Source: Saccharospirillum impatiens DSM 12546 (GTDB lineage Bacteria > Pseudomonadota > Gammaproteobacteria > Pseudomonadales > Natronospirillaceae). Taken from it: 57,137 nt of DNA. The notes beneath the pieces were generated by a model that had not been told where the DNA came from, did no database searches, and saw nothing but the letters and a program-made list of their open reading frames with translations. Shown piece by piece: positions 1-7,859 of the stretch (position 1 is its first letter; every line of letters begins with the position of its first letter). The stretch is taken from positions 1-57,137 of the forward strand of contig NZ_AUIH01000028.1 in the NCBI RefSeq assembly GCF_000423605.1, read 5' to 3'. Made by a program: the position numbers and the translations under genes.

Positions 1-1
1 C

Positions 2-328
2 AAAGTGGCACGCTCATGGGCTATCAAAGAACATTTCCGACCCTTTTGGGACTACCACAGTAAAGGTTGGGCGAAACGCTATTTTGAGAAGTGGTACAGC
101 TGGGCTATTCGTTGCCGTTTGGAGCCCATCAAGAAAGTGGCCAGAATGCTAAAAGCGCATAAAAATGGCTTGTTGAATTACTTCGATCACCGGATCAGCA
201 ATGCCGTCGCCGAGGGATTAAACTCAAAGATTCAGACGGTAAAGTCCAACGCTCGAGGTTATCGTTCTTTCGAAGGCTTTAGAACGAGCATACTGTTTCA
301 CTGTGGGAAGCTGGATATGCTGCCATAG
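2..328 (+). CDS. ISL3-family transposase, C-terminal part (partial)
   Basis: The reading frame is open from the left edge of the window, so the gene begins outside; about 108 codons are visible. The segment has the C-terminal end of an ISL3-type DDE transposase: the stretch SNAVAEGLNSKI carries the last catalytic glutamate, followed by RGYRSFEGFRTSILFHCGKL, the usual family ending. The stop codon abuts a terminal inverted repeat at 329-354, which supports an IS end rather than a random fragment. Nothing visible tells whether the element is intact, because its 5' half is not in the window. Confidence 0.85.
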   Translation, partial: KVARSWAIKEHFRPFWDYHSKGWAKRYFEKWYSWAIRCRLEPIKKVARMLKAHKNGLLNYFDHRISNAVAEGLNSKIQTVKSNARGYRSFEGFRTSILFHCGKLDMLP

Positions 329-354
329 GGTTCCACAGAGTTTTACGAAGAGCC
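329..354 (+). repeat. Right terminal inverted repeat of ISL3-family element
   Basis: Read on the minus strand this begins GGCTCTTCGTAAAACTCTG, the typical outer end of ISL3-family elements. It starts directly after the transposase stop codon. The next 8 bases (355-362, ATCAATAG) would be one copy of the 8-bp target duplication usual for the family; the other copy lies outside the window. Confidence 0.75.
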
Positions 355-524
355 ATCAATAGAAAGAGCATCAGTTTTTTGTACATTAGGCTGTGCCATG
401 CTGGAAAGGTGCGTTTCATTGTGTACTGAATCTTTTCGCGTTGGCAAGGCATGTGGTCTGCCCGCTGCCTCTGATTCTGGTAAACTGGCCGGGTTTTTAT
501 CGGTTTACTGACTTGAGGATGAGC

Positions 525-1019
525 ATGAAAACTCCTTTTGGAATATCACTCGGGTGTTCTGTGGCTGTGTTGATGTCGCTAATGGCAGGCTCGGCGATCG
601 CGGAAATGGACGAGTCTGCAAGTGCGACGATCTCCCTCTCTGAAGCAGCAACGCTGCAACTGGTACCCTTGATGGATCAGACGCTGACTGAATCGGGTAC
701 AGTAACGGTTCAGCCCGGTGACGCCGGCAGCCCCCAAGGGGCTCTGAGTGAGGCGTTGCCAGGGCACTGTCTGATGTCTGTCCAGGTGACGCTCGGTGGT
801 GAACAGATTGGGCTTGAGGCAGGCAAAATGGTGTGTGTAACGGACGACCGTCGCATTCTTGAGCTGATACCAGAGGCGACGATAGCCGGGTTGGGTGAGT
901 GCCAGCCCTCGGGTGGAGCAGCTTGCGGTCGCTTTGTGATCAGTGTTGATCAACCGGGGACTCTGTCAATGCAGAGTGCGGGTCGACTCGCGCCCCAGCC
1001 GCGGAACGATCAAAACTGA
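525..1019 (+). CDS. Small exported protein of unknown function
   Basis: A 164-residue product with a clear Sec signal peptide (MKTPFGISLGC, hydrophobic core, predicted cleavage after GSAIA). The start at 525 is chosen because GAGG lies six bases upstream and the signal peptide begins there; in-frame ATGs at 519 and 393 are less likely. The mature part is rich in Ser, Thr and Gly and contains four cysteines (GHC, MVC, GEC, AAC), suggesting one or two periplasmic disulfides. I do not recognise a family. It sits between the IS end and the convergent aceK gene and forms no operon. Confidence 0.6.
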   Translation: MKTPFGISLGCSVAVLMSLMAGSAIAEMDESASATISLSEAATLQLVPLMDQTLTESGTVTVQPGDAGSPQGALSEALPGHCLMSVQVTLGGEQIGLEAGKMVCVTDDRRILELIPEATIAGLGECQPSGGAACGRFVISVDQPGTLSMQSAGRLAPQPRNDQN

Positions 1020-1051
1020 CGACTCGGGGCGCTGCCCTGTGCTGTCGGCAG

Positions 1052-2776
1052 TCAGGGGCGGATCAGGCGAATGTGCTCCGGATAGGGAAAAATATCAGCG
1101 ACCACGCCAGCGTTCAGTTCATCCTGCACGCCACGCCAGTAATCTGCATCAAGCAGGGCGGCGTGGTAGGCAACAAAGTAGCGTTCTAGCCGGGCTTCAT
1201 TGAACAGAAAGGTTGCAAACTCTTCCGGAAAAATGTCGTTCGGCGCGACGCTGTACCAGGGTTCACTGGCCAACTCGTCTTCTGGGTAGCGTGGTGGCGG
1301 AATCCGCCGGAAATGGCAATTGGTGACCCAGTCAATCTCATCGTAGTCGTAGAAAATGACCCGTCCGTGGCGTGTCACCCCGAAGTTTTTCAATAACATG
1401 TCGCCGGGGAATATATTGGCGGCGGCCAATTCTCGAATGGCTTGTCCATACTCTTTTAACACGGCTTCCTGCTGCCCTTCACGGGCCGGGTCCTCCAGAT
1501 AGAGGTTCAGCGGGATCATCCGGCGCTCGATGTAACAGTGGCTAATAACCAGTTGGTTGTTTTCTATACGGATGCTGGATTCGGCTACCCGGGTCAGCTC
1601 TTGCTGAAGTTCTTCCGATACACGTTCTATCGGCAGGGCAACCTTTGAGAACTCCCAGGTATCAGCCATGCGACCAACGCGGTCGTGTTGTTTTACCCGA
1701 TGATACTGGTTTTTGACATGCTGACGGGTCATGTCTTTCTGTGGGGCAAACTTGTCTTTTATGATTTTGAACACGTAGGGGTAGGAGGGCAGGGTAAACA
1801 CCGTCATAACCATGCCCTTGATACCCGGTGCAATTTCGAACTGATCGTCGCTAACGGCCATGTGCTGCAGCAATTCGCGGTAAAATTGGGTTTTGCCCTG
1901 TTTGTGCAGACCTATGGACGAATAGAGCTCTGCCCGGGTTTTAGTCGGCATGAGCTTGCGCAGAAAATTAACTATGGCCATGGGGCAGCCGGTATCTACA
2001 AAGAAATAGGCCCGGGCGAAGCCGAAGACGATGGCCATGGCGTTGCTATCGAGCAATAAGGTATCGGCGTACAGAAAGCCGTCTTCATTGTTCAGAACCG
2101 GCACAATAAAGGGCAGCGTGCGGTTAGCCAGATTCAACCGGCCAATCAGGTAGCAGGCTTTGTTGCGAAAAAATGGGGTGGTGATCAGATCAATGCTGTA
2201 TTTGGAGGCTGTTTTTGCCAGCTCCGGTTCCTGATCCCGAAACCGTTGAATCAGGTGGCGAACATCCCGGTGTGCGTTTTCGAACGGCAGGCCAATGTCC
2301 ATGTCTCTGAGCAGCTGCAATATGGTGGCTTCCAGATTGCCATCAACGGTATAGCGGCGCACCAGGTCTTCGTCGGTTTCGTAGTGGCGCCATAGGGCGT
2401 CAGATTCGACGAATATGTATTCATTGTTGTAATAGCGTCTGTCAAACAGCCGACAAAATACCGAGTTAAAGAAGGTTTCCGCCAGGTCGGGCTGTGGGTG
2501 CTGTTTCAGTTGTTCGCTGAGTAAGTGTTTGACCCCCTGCCAGTTCTTCGGGTCCAGTCCTCCATCAAAGTCCCGCAGCGACTGAACGCACAAGTCGACC
2601 TGGGCGTCATAGAGATCAACCCGGTCTCGGTGAATGGCCTGCAGTTCCTGCCATTGGGCATTGAGATATCCCTGATGGGCTCGCTCGCAGTAGGACCGGA
2701 AAATCTGATAGTGCTGATCGAAGCCCGCGAGAATGCGCTCAGCCAGGCGAATGGATGGTGCGTCAGTCGTAGACAT
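1052..2776 (-). CDS. aceK: Isocitrate dehydrogenase kinase/phosphatase
   Basis: A 574-residue AceK, full length for the family. It phosphorylates and dephosphorylates isocitrate dehydrogenase in the cytoplasm and so sets the split between the TCA cycle and the glyoxylate shunt. The ATP-binding region is recognisable as APGIKGMVMTVFTLPSYPYV followed by FKIIKDKF. The start at 2776 has GGAAG about nine bases upstream and gives the usual N-terminus with the conserved ILAGFDQHY motif; an upstream in-frame ATG at 2803 would run into the preceding gene. No aceA or aceB is adjacent; its partner here is an unknown membrane protein that overlaps it by 14 bases. Confidence 0.97.
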   Translation of the reverse strand: MSTTDAPSIRLAERILAGFDQHYQIFRSYCERAHQGYLNAQWQELQAIHRDRVDLYDAQVDLCVQSLRDFDGGLDPKNWQGVKHLLSEQLKQHPQPDLAETFFNSVFCRLFDRRYYNNEYIFVESDALWRHYETDEDLVRRYTVDGNLEATILQLLRDMDIGLPFENAHRDVRHLIQRFRDQEPELAKTASKYSIDLITTPFFRNKACYLIGRLNLANRTLPFIVPVLNNEDGFLYADTLLLDSNAMAIVFGFARAYFFVDTGCPMAIVNFLRKLMPTKTRAELYSSIGLHKQGKTQFYRELLQHMAVSDDQFEIAPGIKGMVMTVFTLPSYPYVFKIIKDKFAPQKDMTRQHVKNQYHRVKQHDRVGRMADTWEFSKVALPIERVSEELQQELTRVAESSIRIENNQLVISHCYIERRMIPLNLYLEDPAREGQQEAVLKEYGQAIRELAAANIFPGDMLLKNFGVTRHGRVIFYDYDEIDWVTNCHFRRIPPPRYPEDELASEPWYSVAPNDIFPEEFATFLFNEARLERYFVAYHAALLDADYWRGVQDELNAGVVADIFPYPEHIRLIRP

Positions 2777-3548
2777 TCTTTTTCTTCCAGCTTTCCTGGT
2801 CATCTATCAGACCTTCCATATCGGCCGCCAGCCGCTCGGCCTGACCGCTGGATTGTACTTTGCGGTCGTCGCGCCAGGCTTCGACGATTTGTTGTAGCCG
2901 GTTCCGAAGCTCAATCTCCTCCTGTTTGAACAATTGAGCCTGGCGAGACGTCGCGATGGTATCAATGGCTTTCTGGTAGGCAACCCGTGCTTCCCGGAAG
3001 TGCTTGGTCGTCATTGCCTGATCAGCCCGGCTTTTGAAATAATCCAGCGCCGTTTCAACCAGCTTGTACTCCACCTGGCTCATTAGCTTGTCGGCGTCGG
3101 GCTTGGTCAGTCGGCCACTGTCATAGTTGCGTTTTATGAACAGAAACAGCGATTTCAGAGTCTGGCGGTGAAGGTTGGTTTCTTCGGAATTGAGGCGAGG
3201 CGCCGCCACTGAGGGCGGGTTTTTGCGCAAGCGGGCGCGTTCTTTCGCCAGCTCCTGAAAGTCCTCTTCCAGTAATTTGGCTTTGTCCGCCGACAGCGGG
3301 ATTTGTGCCTTAATGTTTTGCAGCAGTGCCTGATAGATAAAGTCGCGCAATTCGGGTGACAGAAAAGAGGAGGGCAACCCTCGCAACACATTGTTCAGCT
3401 TGCGTTGCTGATTGAGCAGGTTCTGCAACAGTTCTTTATTGGCAGCACGGGCTTTGTGCCGACCCTGGGCGATGAGCATGCCGATGACCATCAGGCTGAT
3501 GATGGTGACTGCGATAACACCAAGCAATGTCGTAGTAGACGCGCCCAT
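2763..3548 (-). CDS. Membrane-anchored coiled-coil protein coupled to aceK
   Basis: About 261 residues. One N-terminal transmembrane segment (TLLGVIAVTIISLMVIGMLI) is followed by a long charged, largely alpha-helical region with coiled-coil character. A TPR-like stretch near the C-terminus (FREARVAYQKAIDTIATS) suggests protein-protein contact. Its stop overlaps the aceK start by 14 bases, implying translational coupling. The start at 3548 is preferred for an AGAGG four bases upstream; ATGs at 3560 and 3566 are alternatives without a clear ribosome binding site. I do not recognise a named family. With a single N-terminal anchor, the soluble part could lie on either side of the membrane. Confidence 0.75.
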   Translation of the reverse strand: MGASTTTLLGVIAVTIISLMVIGMLIAQGRHKARAANKELLQNLLNQQRKLNNVLRGLPSSFLSPELRDFIYQALLQNIKAQIPLSADKAKLLEEDFQELAKERARLRKNPPSVAAPRLNSEETNLHRQTLKSLFLFIKRNYDSGRLTKPDADKLMSQVEYKLVETALDYFKSRADQAMTTKHFREARVAYQKAIDTIATSRQAQLFKQEEIELRNRLQQIVEAWRDDRKVQSSGQAERLAADMEGLIDDQESWKKKNVYD

Positions 3549-3659
3549 GTGGCCTCTCATGTTCATTCAGCAGACGGCTCAACCCGGATGGTCGGCGGCT
3601 GAATGTGGGTTTATAGTCAGCAGTGTAATCTAAAAAAACGTATAAAAACAAAGATTTGC

Positions 3660-3688
3660 TTGACAGTATTCAGACTCGACCTTAGAGT
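3660..3688 (+). promoter_or_regulatory. Sigma-70 promoter of tRNA-Glu
   Basis: A perfect -35 (TTGACA, 3660-3665) is followed after 17 bases by TAGAGT (3683-3688). Transcription would begin about 10-15 bases before the tRNA at 3707. Confidence 0.65.
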
Positions 3689-3706
3689 TCCCACCGCTTT
3701 TGACGT

Positions 3707-3782
3707 GTCCCGTTCGTCTAGTGGCCTAGGACACCGCCCTTTCACGGCGGTAACAGGGGTTCGAGTCCCCTACGGGATACCA
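3707..3782 (+). tRNA. tRNA-Glu (anticodon TTC)
   Basis: A 76-nt cloverleaf with encoded CCA. The acceptor stem GTCCCGT pairs with ACGGGAT, the anticodon arm is CCGCC-CTTTCAC-GGCGG with anticodon TTC, and the T arm contains GGGGTTCGAGTCCCC. It stands alone; no clear terminator follows. Confidence 0.97.
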
Positions 3783-4066
3783 ATTAAGCGCCACCATCTC
3801 GTTAGCCTCGGCTGCTTTGTCTGAGTATTCCCCGTCGATAGCCTTCAACAGTGTTTCCACACTGGATTATAGACTTTTTCATGCAATCCGGTTTTATCAG
3901 CCATTATACGGCCGGGCTCCTATTGTTCAGGCTCCTTATCTGCAACAGGCTTGCTGACCAATTGTGTAGCAGACCCGGGGCCAGGGTGGCTTTCCAACCG
4001 TGACAGCCCTCTGCGGAAGTGACACACTTCGAGTATTACGCAACAGCCCAAGTGAGTGAATAGTTC

Positions 4067-4990
4067 ATGAAGCCGGTTTATGCCTTTGGTGAAGTGCTGG
4101 TCGATGCACTGCAAAACGGGACCGTGACTGAACAAGGCCTGGCCATGCCCCAGGCGGTGTTCTATCCGGGTGGTGCCCCGGCGAATGCCGCCGTTGCTGC
4201 GGCGCGCCTTGGAGCGCGCTCCTTGTTTATTGGTCAGGTTGGCCGGGACGGTTTTGGGCAGTACCTGAAAACCGCGCTGAATCATTATGGTGTCGATACC
4301 CGCTATCTGCGTTCAACCGATGCCCCTACGCCCATGGCGATGGTCACGCTCGACGATCGCGGTGAGCGCAGCTTCCAGTTCTATCGCCAGGGTACGGCGG
4401 ACGTGATGCTGGCCGCTCACAAATTGCCGAACCCGGCTGAATTCGTGACCGGTGTCGTACACGCTTGTTCCAACACCCTGACTGAGCCTGGTATACGGCG
4501 GGTCCACATTGGGTTTATCGATCGATGCCGGGCCGCGGGAAATCTGATCAGCTTCGACGTCAACCTGCGCAAGAATCTGTGGCCCGATCAGACCAACTAT
4601 CGCGAGCCAATACAATCGATGCTCAAGCGTGCCGATGTGATCAAAGTCAGTCGCGAAGAGTTGGTCGACCTGTGGGATGGCGATGCCGAAACCGAACTGG
4701 TTAACTGGGTGTTTGCCCATGAAGGTAAAGCTGTGTTCATTACTGATGGCGCCAACCCGGTTACCCTGATAACGCCAACGGCGCGACATCAAATGCCGGT
4801 TCCTGCGGTTAATGTGGTTGATACCACCGGAGCAGGGGACGCCTTTTCAGGTGCCATTCTGTTCAGTCTTTGCCAGAGCGAGGATCCAGATTGGGAATCA
4901 GTACTGGCATTGGCCGTCAAGTGTGGTGCCTGGGCCGTTGGTCGGGCGGGAGCCTTTCCCTCATTTCCAGCGTTCGCCGATGTTCAGTGA
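4067..4990 (+). CDS. Fructokinase, PfkB/ribokinase family
   Basis: A 307-residue sugar kinase of usual family length. The N-terminal PfkB signature is seen as GGAPANAAVAAARLG (about residues 36-50), and the catalytic C-terminal signature as DTTGAGDAFSGAIL, whose Asp is the catalytic base. FGEVLVDAL at the start is typical of fructokinases (ATP plus fructose to fructose-6-phosphate). Substrate choice is inferred from overall resemblance; a related hexose or nucleoside kinase is possible. The nearby fbp and glucosylglycerate genes fit a role in hexose-phosphate supply. Confidence 0.85.
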   Translation: MKPVYAFGEVLVDALQNGTVTEQGLAMPQAVFYPGGAPANAAVAAARLGARSLFIGQVGRDGFGQYLKTALNHYGVDTRYLRSTDAPTPMAMVTLDDRGERSFQFYRQGTADVMLAAHKLPNPAEFVTGVVHACSNTLTEPGIRRVHIGFIDRCRAAGNLISFDVNLRKNLWPDQTNYREPIQSMLKRADVIKVSREELVDLWDGDAETELVNWVFAHEGKAVFITDGANPVTLITPTARHQMPVPAVNVVDTTGAGDAFSGAILFSLCQSEDPDWESVLALAVKCGAWAVGRAGAFPSFPAFADVQ

Positions 4991-5165
4991 TCCTTATTCA
5001 CAGATCTTTTTGTTGAAGGCCGCTGAATCATCAGTGGCTTTGGTTGACAATGGATGATTGCGTGTCAGTGATGGTGTCTGCCAGTTCCGCCATGGTTACT
5101 GACCGGATAATCAGATCCATAACAGCACTACTGTAATCTACCGCTGCAATAAATAGGGGAGCCCT

Positions 5166-5876
5166 GTGTTTCTAGACGCCTTTCACACTCAGCACACCGA
5201 CAATACCATCAGCATCAGTGCTGAGCAGGGCAGTGCCTTTGCCAAGGAAATCGCTGGCGATTTCAACCCCATTCACAATGTCGGGGCCAAGCGTTTTGTT
5301 GTACCAGGTGATCTGCTCTTCGCGCTGGTGTTGAATCGGTACGGTTTGAGTAAGTCCATGTCGGTCCGCTTTTCGGGTATGGTCGGGCCCGATCGCAGGC
5401 TGATACTGCCGGAAGTGGACAAGGGCACCATAGATATTGTCGATGCCGAAGGAAAAGCGTATCTGCATCTGGAGCACAGTGGCGAAACCAGCCACGACGC
5501 ATCGCTCATCGAAGACCTGACGCGCAGCTATGTGGCTTTTTCCGGGCAGAATTTTCCGTTCATCATGGTGCCTTTGCTGGAAAAGCATCAGGTTATGTTC
5601 AACCCGCGCCGGCCACTGGTGATTTACGAGAGTATGGCGTTTGAACTGTCCAGCCTCGACATCAGCAAACCATCGCTCGAGCTGGCGAATACCTCACTGA
5701 ATGTGAACGGTAAGCGTGGCGATGCTCTGTTTGAGTTCAACATCATGGCCGGTGGCGTGCGTGTAGGCACTGGCATCAAAAAACTCATCGTCAGTGGGTT
5801 GCAACCTTTTGATGCTGAGTTGATGGACGGTGTCATTGCTGAATTTGATCAACTGCGGGCGAGCTACGGCCGCTGA
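5166..5876 (+). CDS. DUF3581 family protein with hot-dog-like motif
   Basis: A 236-residue protein that matches my memory of the gammaproteobacterial DUF3581 family. Near the N-terminus, AKEIAGDFNPIHNVGAKRF resembles the hydratase-2/MaoC signature (G-D-x-N-P-[ILV]-H), so a hot-dog fold acting on acyl thioesters is plausible but unproven. Translation starts at GTG 5166, supported by GGGGAG six bases upstream; no nearby in-frame ATG keeps the motif. Transcribed alone between fructokinase and the glucosylglycerate genes. Confidence 0.75.
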   Translation: MFLDAFHTQHTDNTISISAEQGSAFAKEIAGDFNPIHNVGAKRFVVPGDLLFALVLNRYGLSKSMSVRFSGMVGPDRRLILPEVDKGTIDIVDAEGKAYLHLEHSGETSHDASLIEDLTRSYVAFSGQNFPFIMVPLLEKHQVMFNPRRPLVIYESMAFELSSLDISKPSLELANTSLNVNGKRGDALFEFNIMAGGVRVGTGIKKLIVSGLQPFDAELMDGVIAEFDQLRASYGR

Positions 5877-6055
5877 GGGCTTGCTGGCAGCGAGGCTGAC
5901 TAAGGTTGGTTGGGCCACGCTGCGGTCCTCAAATAAACCCATTCTCATGAAGCTGCTGGTGTTTTGACGCCGGTTACAGCGCGTCGTTTGGCAACGGCGA
6001 GCGCCCACGCCCTTGAATGGTGCTCCATCCCGGTAAAAATGGGGCGATGCCCTCG

Positions 6056-6078
6056 GATTGCACTATTTTTGTGCAATC
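6056..6078. repeat. Perfect inverted repeat GATTGCAC-N7-GTGCAATC
   Basis: Two 8-base arms flank TATTTTT, about 120 bases before the glycerate kinase gene. No T-run follows the right arm, so it looks more like an operator than a terminator. The regulator is unknown. Confidence 0.4.
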
Positions 6079-6154
6079 AGTGCCTCCTATCCGCCGCCAG
6101 TCCTGGCCGGTATCTTGCTGTGTCCTATCCTGAAGTGTCTCTTACGTTATTCAT

Positions 6155-6175
6155 GTTAGGGCTTAACGCCCTAAC
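6155..6175 (+). repeat. Hairpin GTTAGGGC-TTAAC-GCCCTAAC before glycerate kinase
   Basis: A perfect 8-bp stem with a 5-base loop lies 20 bases before the start codon. It is bracketed by a second pair of arms, TATCCTG (6125-6131) and CAGGATA (6184-6190); the latter contains the weak ribosome binding site. The arrangement could fold the leader and limit initiation. Confidence 0.4.
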
Positions 6176-6195
6176 GGCAGGACAGGATACAAATA

Positions 6196-7068
6196 ATGGA
6201 CCCGTCATTCGCAGATTTCATTCGCACAGCCGGTTTACCTCAGGCCTTGCTGTCTCACCAAAGCACTTTATATCAGCCGCTGGCCGATTGGGTGGTTGCC
6301 AACCGGTTTAGGTTGGTGGGTATTCAGGGGACTCAGGGGTCTGGTAAATCCACGCTGGCTGAGGTCTTGAAATGGCATTTGGAATTGGCCGGATTCAGAG
6401 TTGAGGTGTTGTCGATCGATGATCTGTACCTGAGTCGGGCCAATCGACAGGCGCTGGCCCAAGGCACTCATCCTTTGCTGGCTACTCGGGGTGTCCCCGG
6501 TACGCACGATGTCTCAATGGGGCGGGATATTTTTTCCTGGGTTCAGTCCGGCTCCGGTTCTCACTCGCTGCCCCGATTCGACAAAGCGCAGGATGACCGT
6601 GCGCCTCGCGTTGACTGGCACCATTGTGAGGCACCGCCTGATGTCCTCTTGTTCGAGGGATGGTGTGTTGGTCTGGCGGGGCAAGCGGAGCCCGAGCTGG
6701 AAACACCGGTGAATCAGTTGGAAGCCCGGGAAGATACCGCGGGTGACTGGCGCCGGTACGTGAATGATCAGTTGAAACAGTTTTACGAGCCCTGGTTTGC
6801 GCAGCTGGATGCCCTTGTCGTGCTTCAGGCACCGGGGTTCGAGCAAGTATTTGCCTGGCGCAAGAAGCAGGAAGAGGCTTTGCGAGCTCGCAAGCAAGGG
6901 CAGGGGGTGATGGATGAGGTGGCGTTGCGCCGGTTCATCTCTCATTACGAACGACTGACGCGCCATGCGCTGGCGACTCTGCCGGGCAAGGCGGATGTGG
7001 TGATACCGCTGGACGCCGACCAGCAACCCGGTGCGGTGCAGTGGCTTAGCCAGGGGCCAGCCCAATGA
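6196..7068 (+). CDS. D-glycerate 3-kinase-like P-loop kinase
   Basis: A 290-residue P-loop kinase with Walker A GTQGSGKST near residue 47 and the switch VEVLSIDDLYLSR typical of the uridine-kinase/glycerate-kinase group. It resembles plant-type D-glycerate 3-kinase (GLYK), which makes 3-phosphoglycerate from glycerate and ATP. The gene begins a tight operon: its stop overlaps the start of the phosphatase gene as ATGA, and that gene overlaps the synthase gene. Since the synthase uses 3-phosphoglycerate as acceptor, a kinase supplying or recycling it makes sense. The function is inferred from family and context. Confidence 0.8.
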   Translation: MDPSFADFIRTAGLPQALLSHQSTLYQPLADWVVANRFRLVGIQGTQGSGKSTLAEVLKWHLELAGFRVEVLSIDDLYLSRANRQALAQGTHPLLATRGVPGTHDVSMGRDIFSWVQSGSGSHSLPRFDKAQDDRAPRVDWHHCEAPPDVLLFEGWCVGLAGQAEPELETPVNQLEAREDTAGDWRRYVNDQLKQFYEPWFAQLDALVVLQAPGFEQVFAWRKKQEEALRARKQGQGVMDEVALRRFISHYERLTRHALATLPGKADVVIPLDADQQPGAVQWLSQGPAQ

Positions 7069-7859
7069 CGGCCTGGATGGTGTTAACGGATCTGGACGGC
7101 ACCCTGCTGGATCATGACAGTTACGACTGGCATCCGGCCGAGCCGGCTCTTCAGGCGTTGCAGACGCGGGGCATTCCCGTGATCGCTGTAACCAGCAAAA
7201 CTCCTGCGGAACTGGCCTCGCTGCGACTCGAGATCCCTTACCTGGCGCCTTTGATGGCCTGTGAAAACGGGGCGGTTGTCATTGACGACCGCGCCGGGTT
7301 GCAGACCCGTGAAGTCCTCGGTGAGGCGACCGACACGTTGATTGACTGGTTTGAACACGCCTGTCGGGAAACCGGTGCCCGCTGCATCGGCTTTCATCAG
7401 GCCAGCGACCAACAAGTGGCTGAGTGGACCGGGTTGACGCTGGCAGACGCTGGCCTGGCCCGTGACCGGGAGGCTTCGTTACCCGTCTATTACCCGGCGC
7501 AGTGGCCCAATCGAACCGCTTTTATCGAGGCGGTCGAAGCTCAGGGCGGGCGAGTGCTCGAGGGCGGGCGGTTTCTGCATTTGGCAGGGCATGCCGATAA
7601 AGGCACCGCGCTGAAGTGGATGATCGACCGTCTGCACATTGAGCGTACCGTGGCGCTTGGGGATGGCGGAAATGACGATGCCATGCTCGCCCTTGCCACC
7701 ATAGCGATACGAATTCCCACCGCCGGCACTGACCGGCCTGAATCCCTGACCTCCATTCAACGTGCGAGCCAACCGGGACCTGCCGGCTGGAATGAGGCGA
7801 TGCTGTCGTTGATGGGTCAGGGGCTGTTCGATGGAACCCGAGGAGAACGAAATGAGTGA
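7065..7859 (+). CDS. HAD-family mannosyl/glucosyl-3-phosphoglycerate phosphatase
   Basis: A 264-residue HAD-IIB phosphatase. Motif I is DLDGTLLDHD at the N-terminus with the nucleophile and acid/base Asp pair; motif IV is GDGGNDDAML. It matches the mannosyl-3-phosphoglycerate phosphatase family, which removes the phosphate from the sugar-phosphoglycerate made by the next gene to give the osmolyte. ATGA overlap with the kinase and an 8-base overlap with the synthase show coupled translation. The neighbouring synthase points to glucosylglycerate rather than mannosylglycerate, but the sugar cannot be fixed from sequence alone. Confidence 0.88.
   Translation: MTAWMVLTDLDGTLLDHDSYDWHPAEPALQALQTRGIPVIAVTSKTPAELASLRLEIPYLAPLMACENGAVVIDDRAGLQTREVLGEATDTLIDWFEHACRETGARCIGFHQASDQQVAEWTGLTLADAGLARDREASLPVYYPAQWPNRTAFIEAVEAQGGRVLEGGRFLHLAGHADKGTALKWMIDRLHIERTVALGDGGNDDAMLALATIAIRIPTAGTDRPESLTSIQRASQPGPAGWNEAMLSLMGQGLFDGTRGERNE

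Noticed and set aside
1685-2059. Frames antisense to aceK and similar long frames opposite other genes
   Set aside because: They lie entirely opposite well-supported genes, have no start signals and show no protein-family features.
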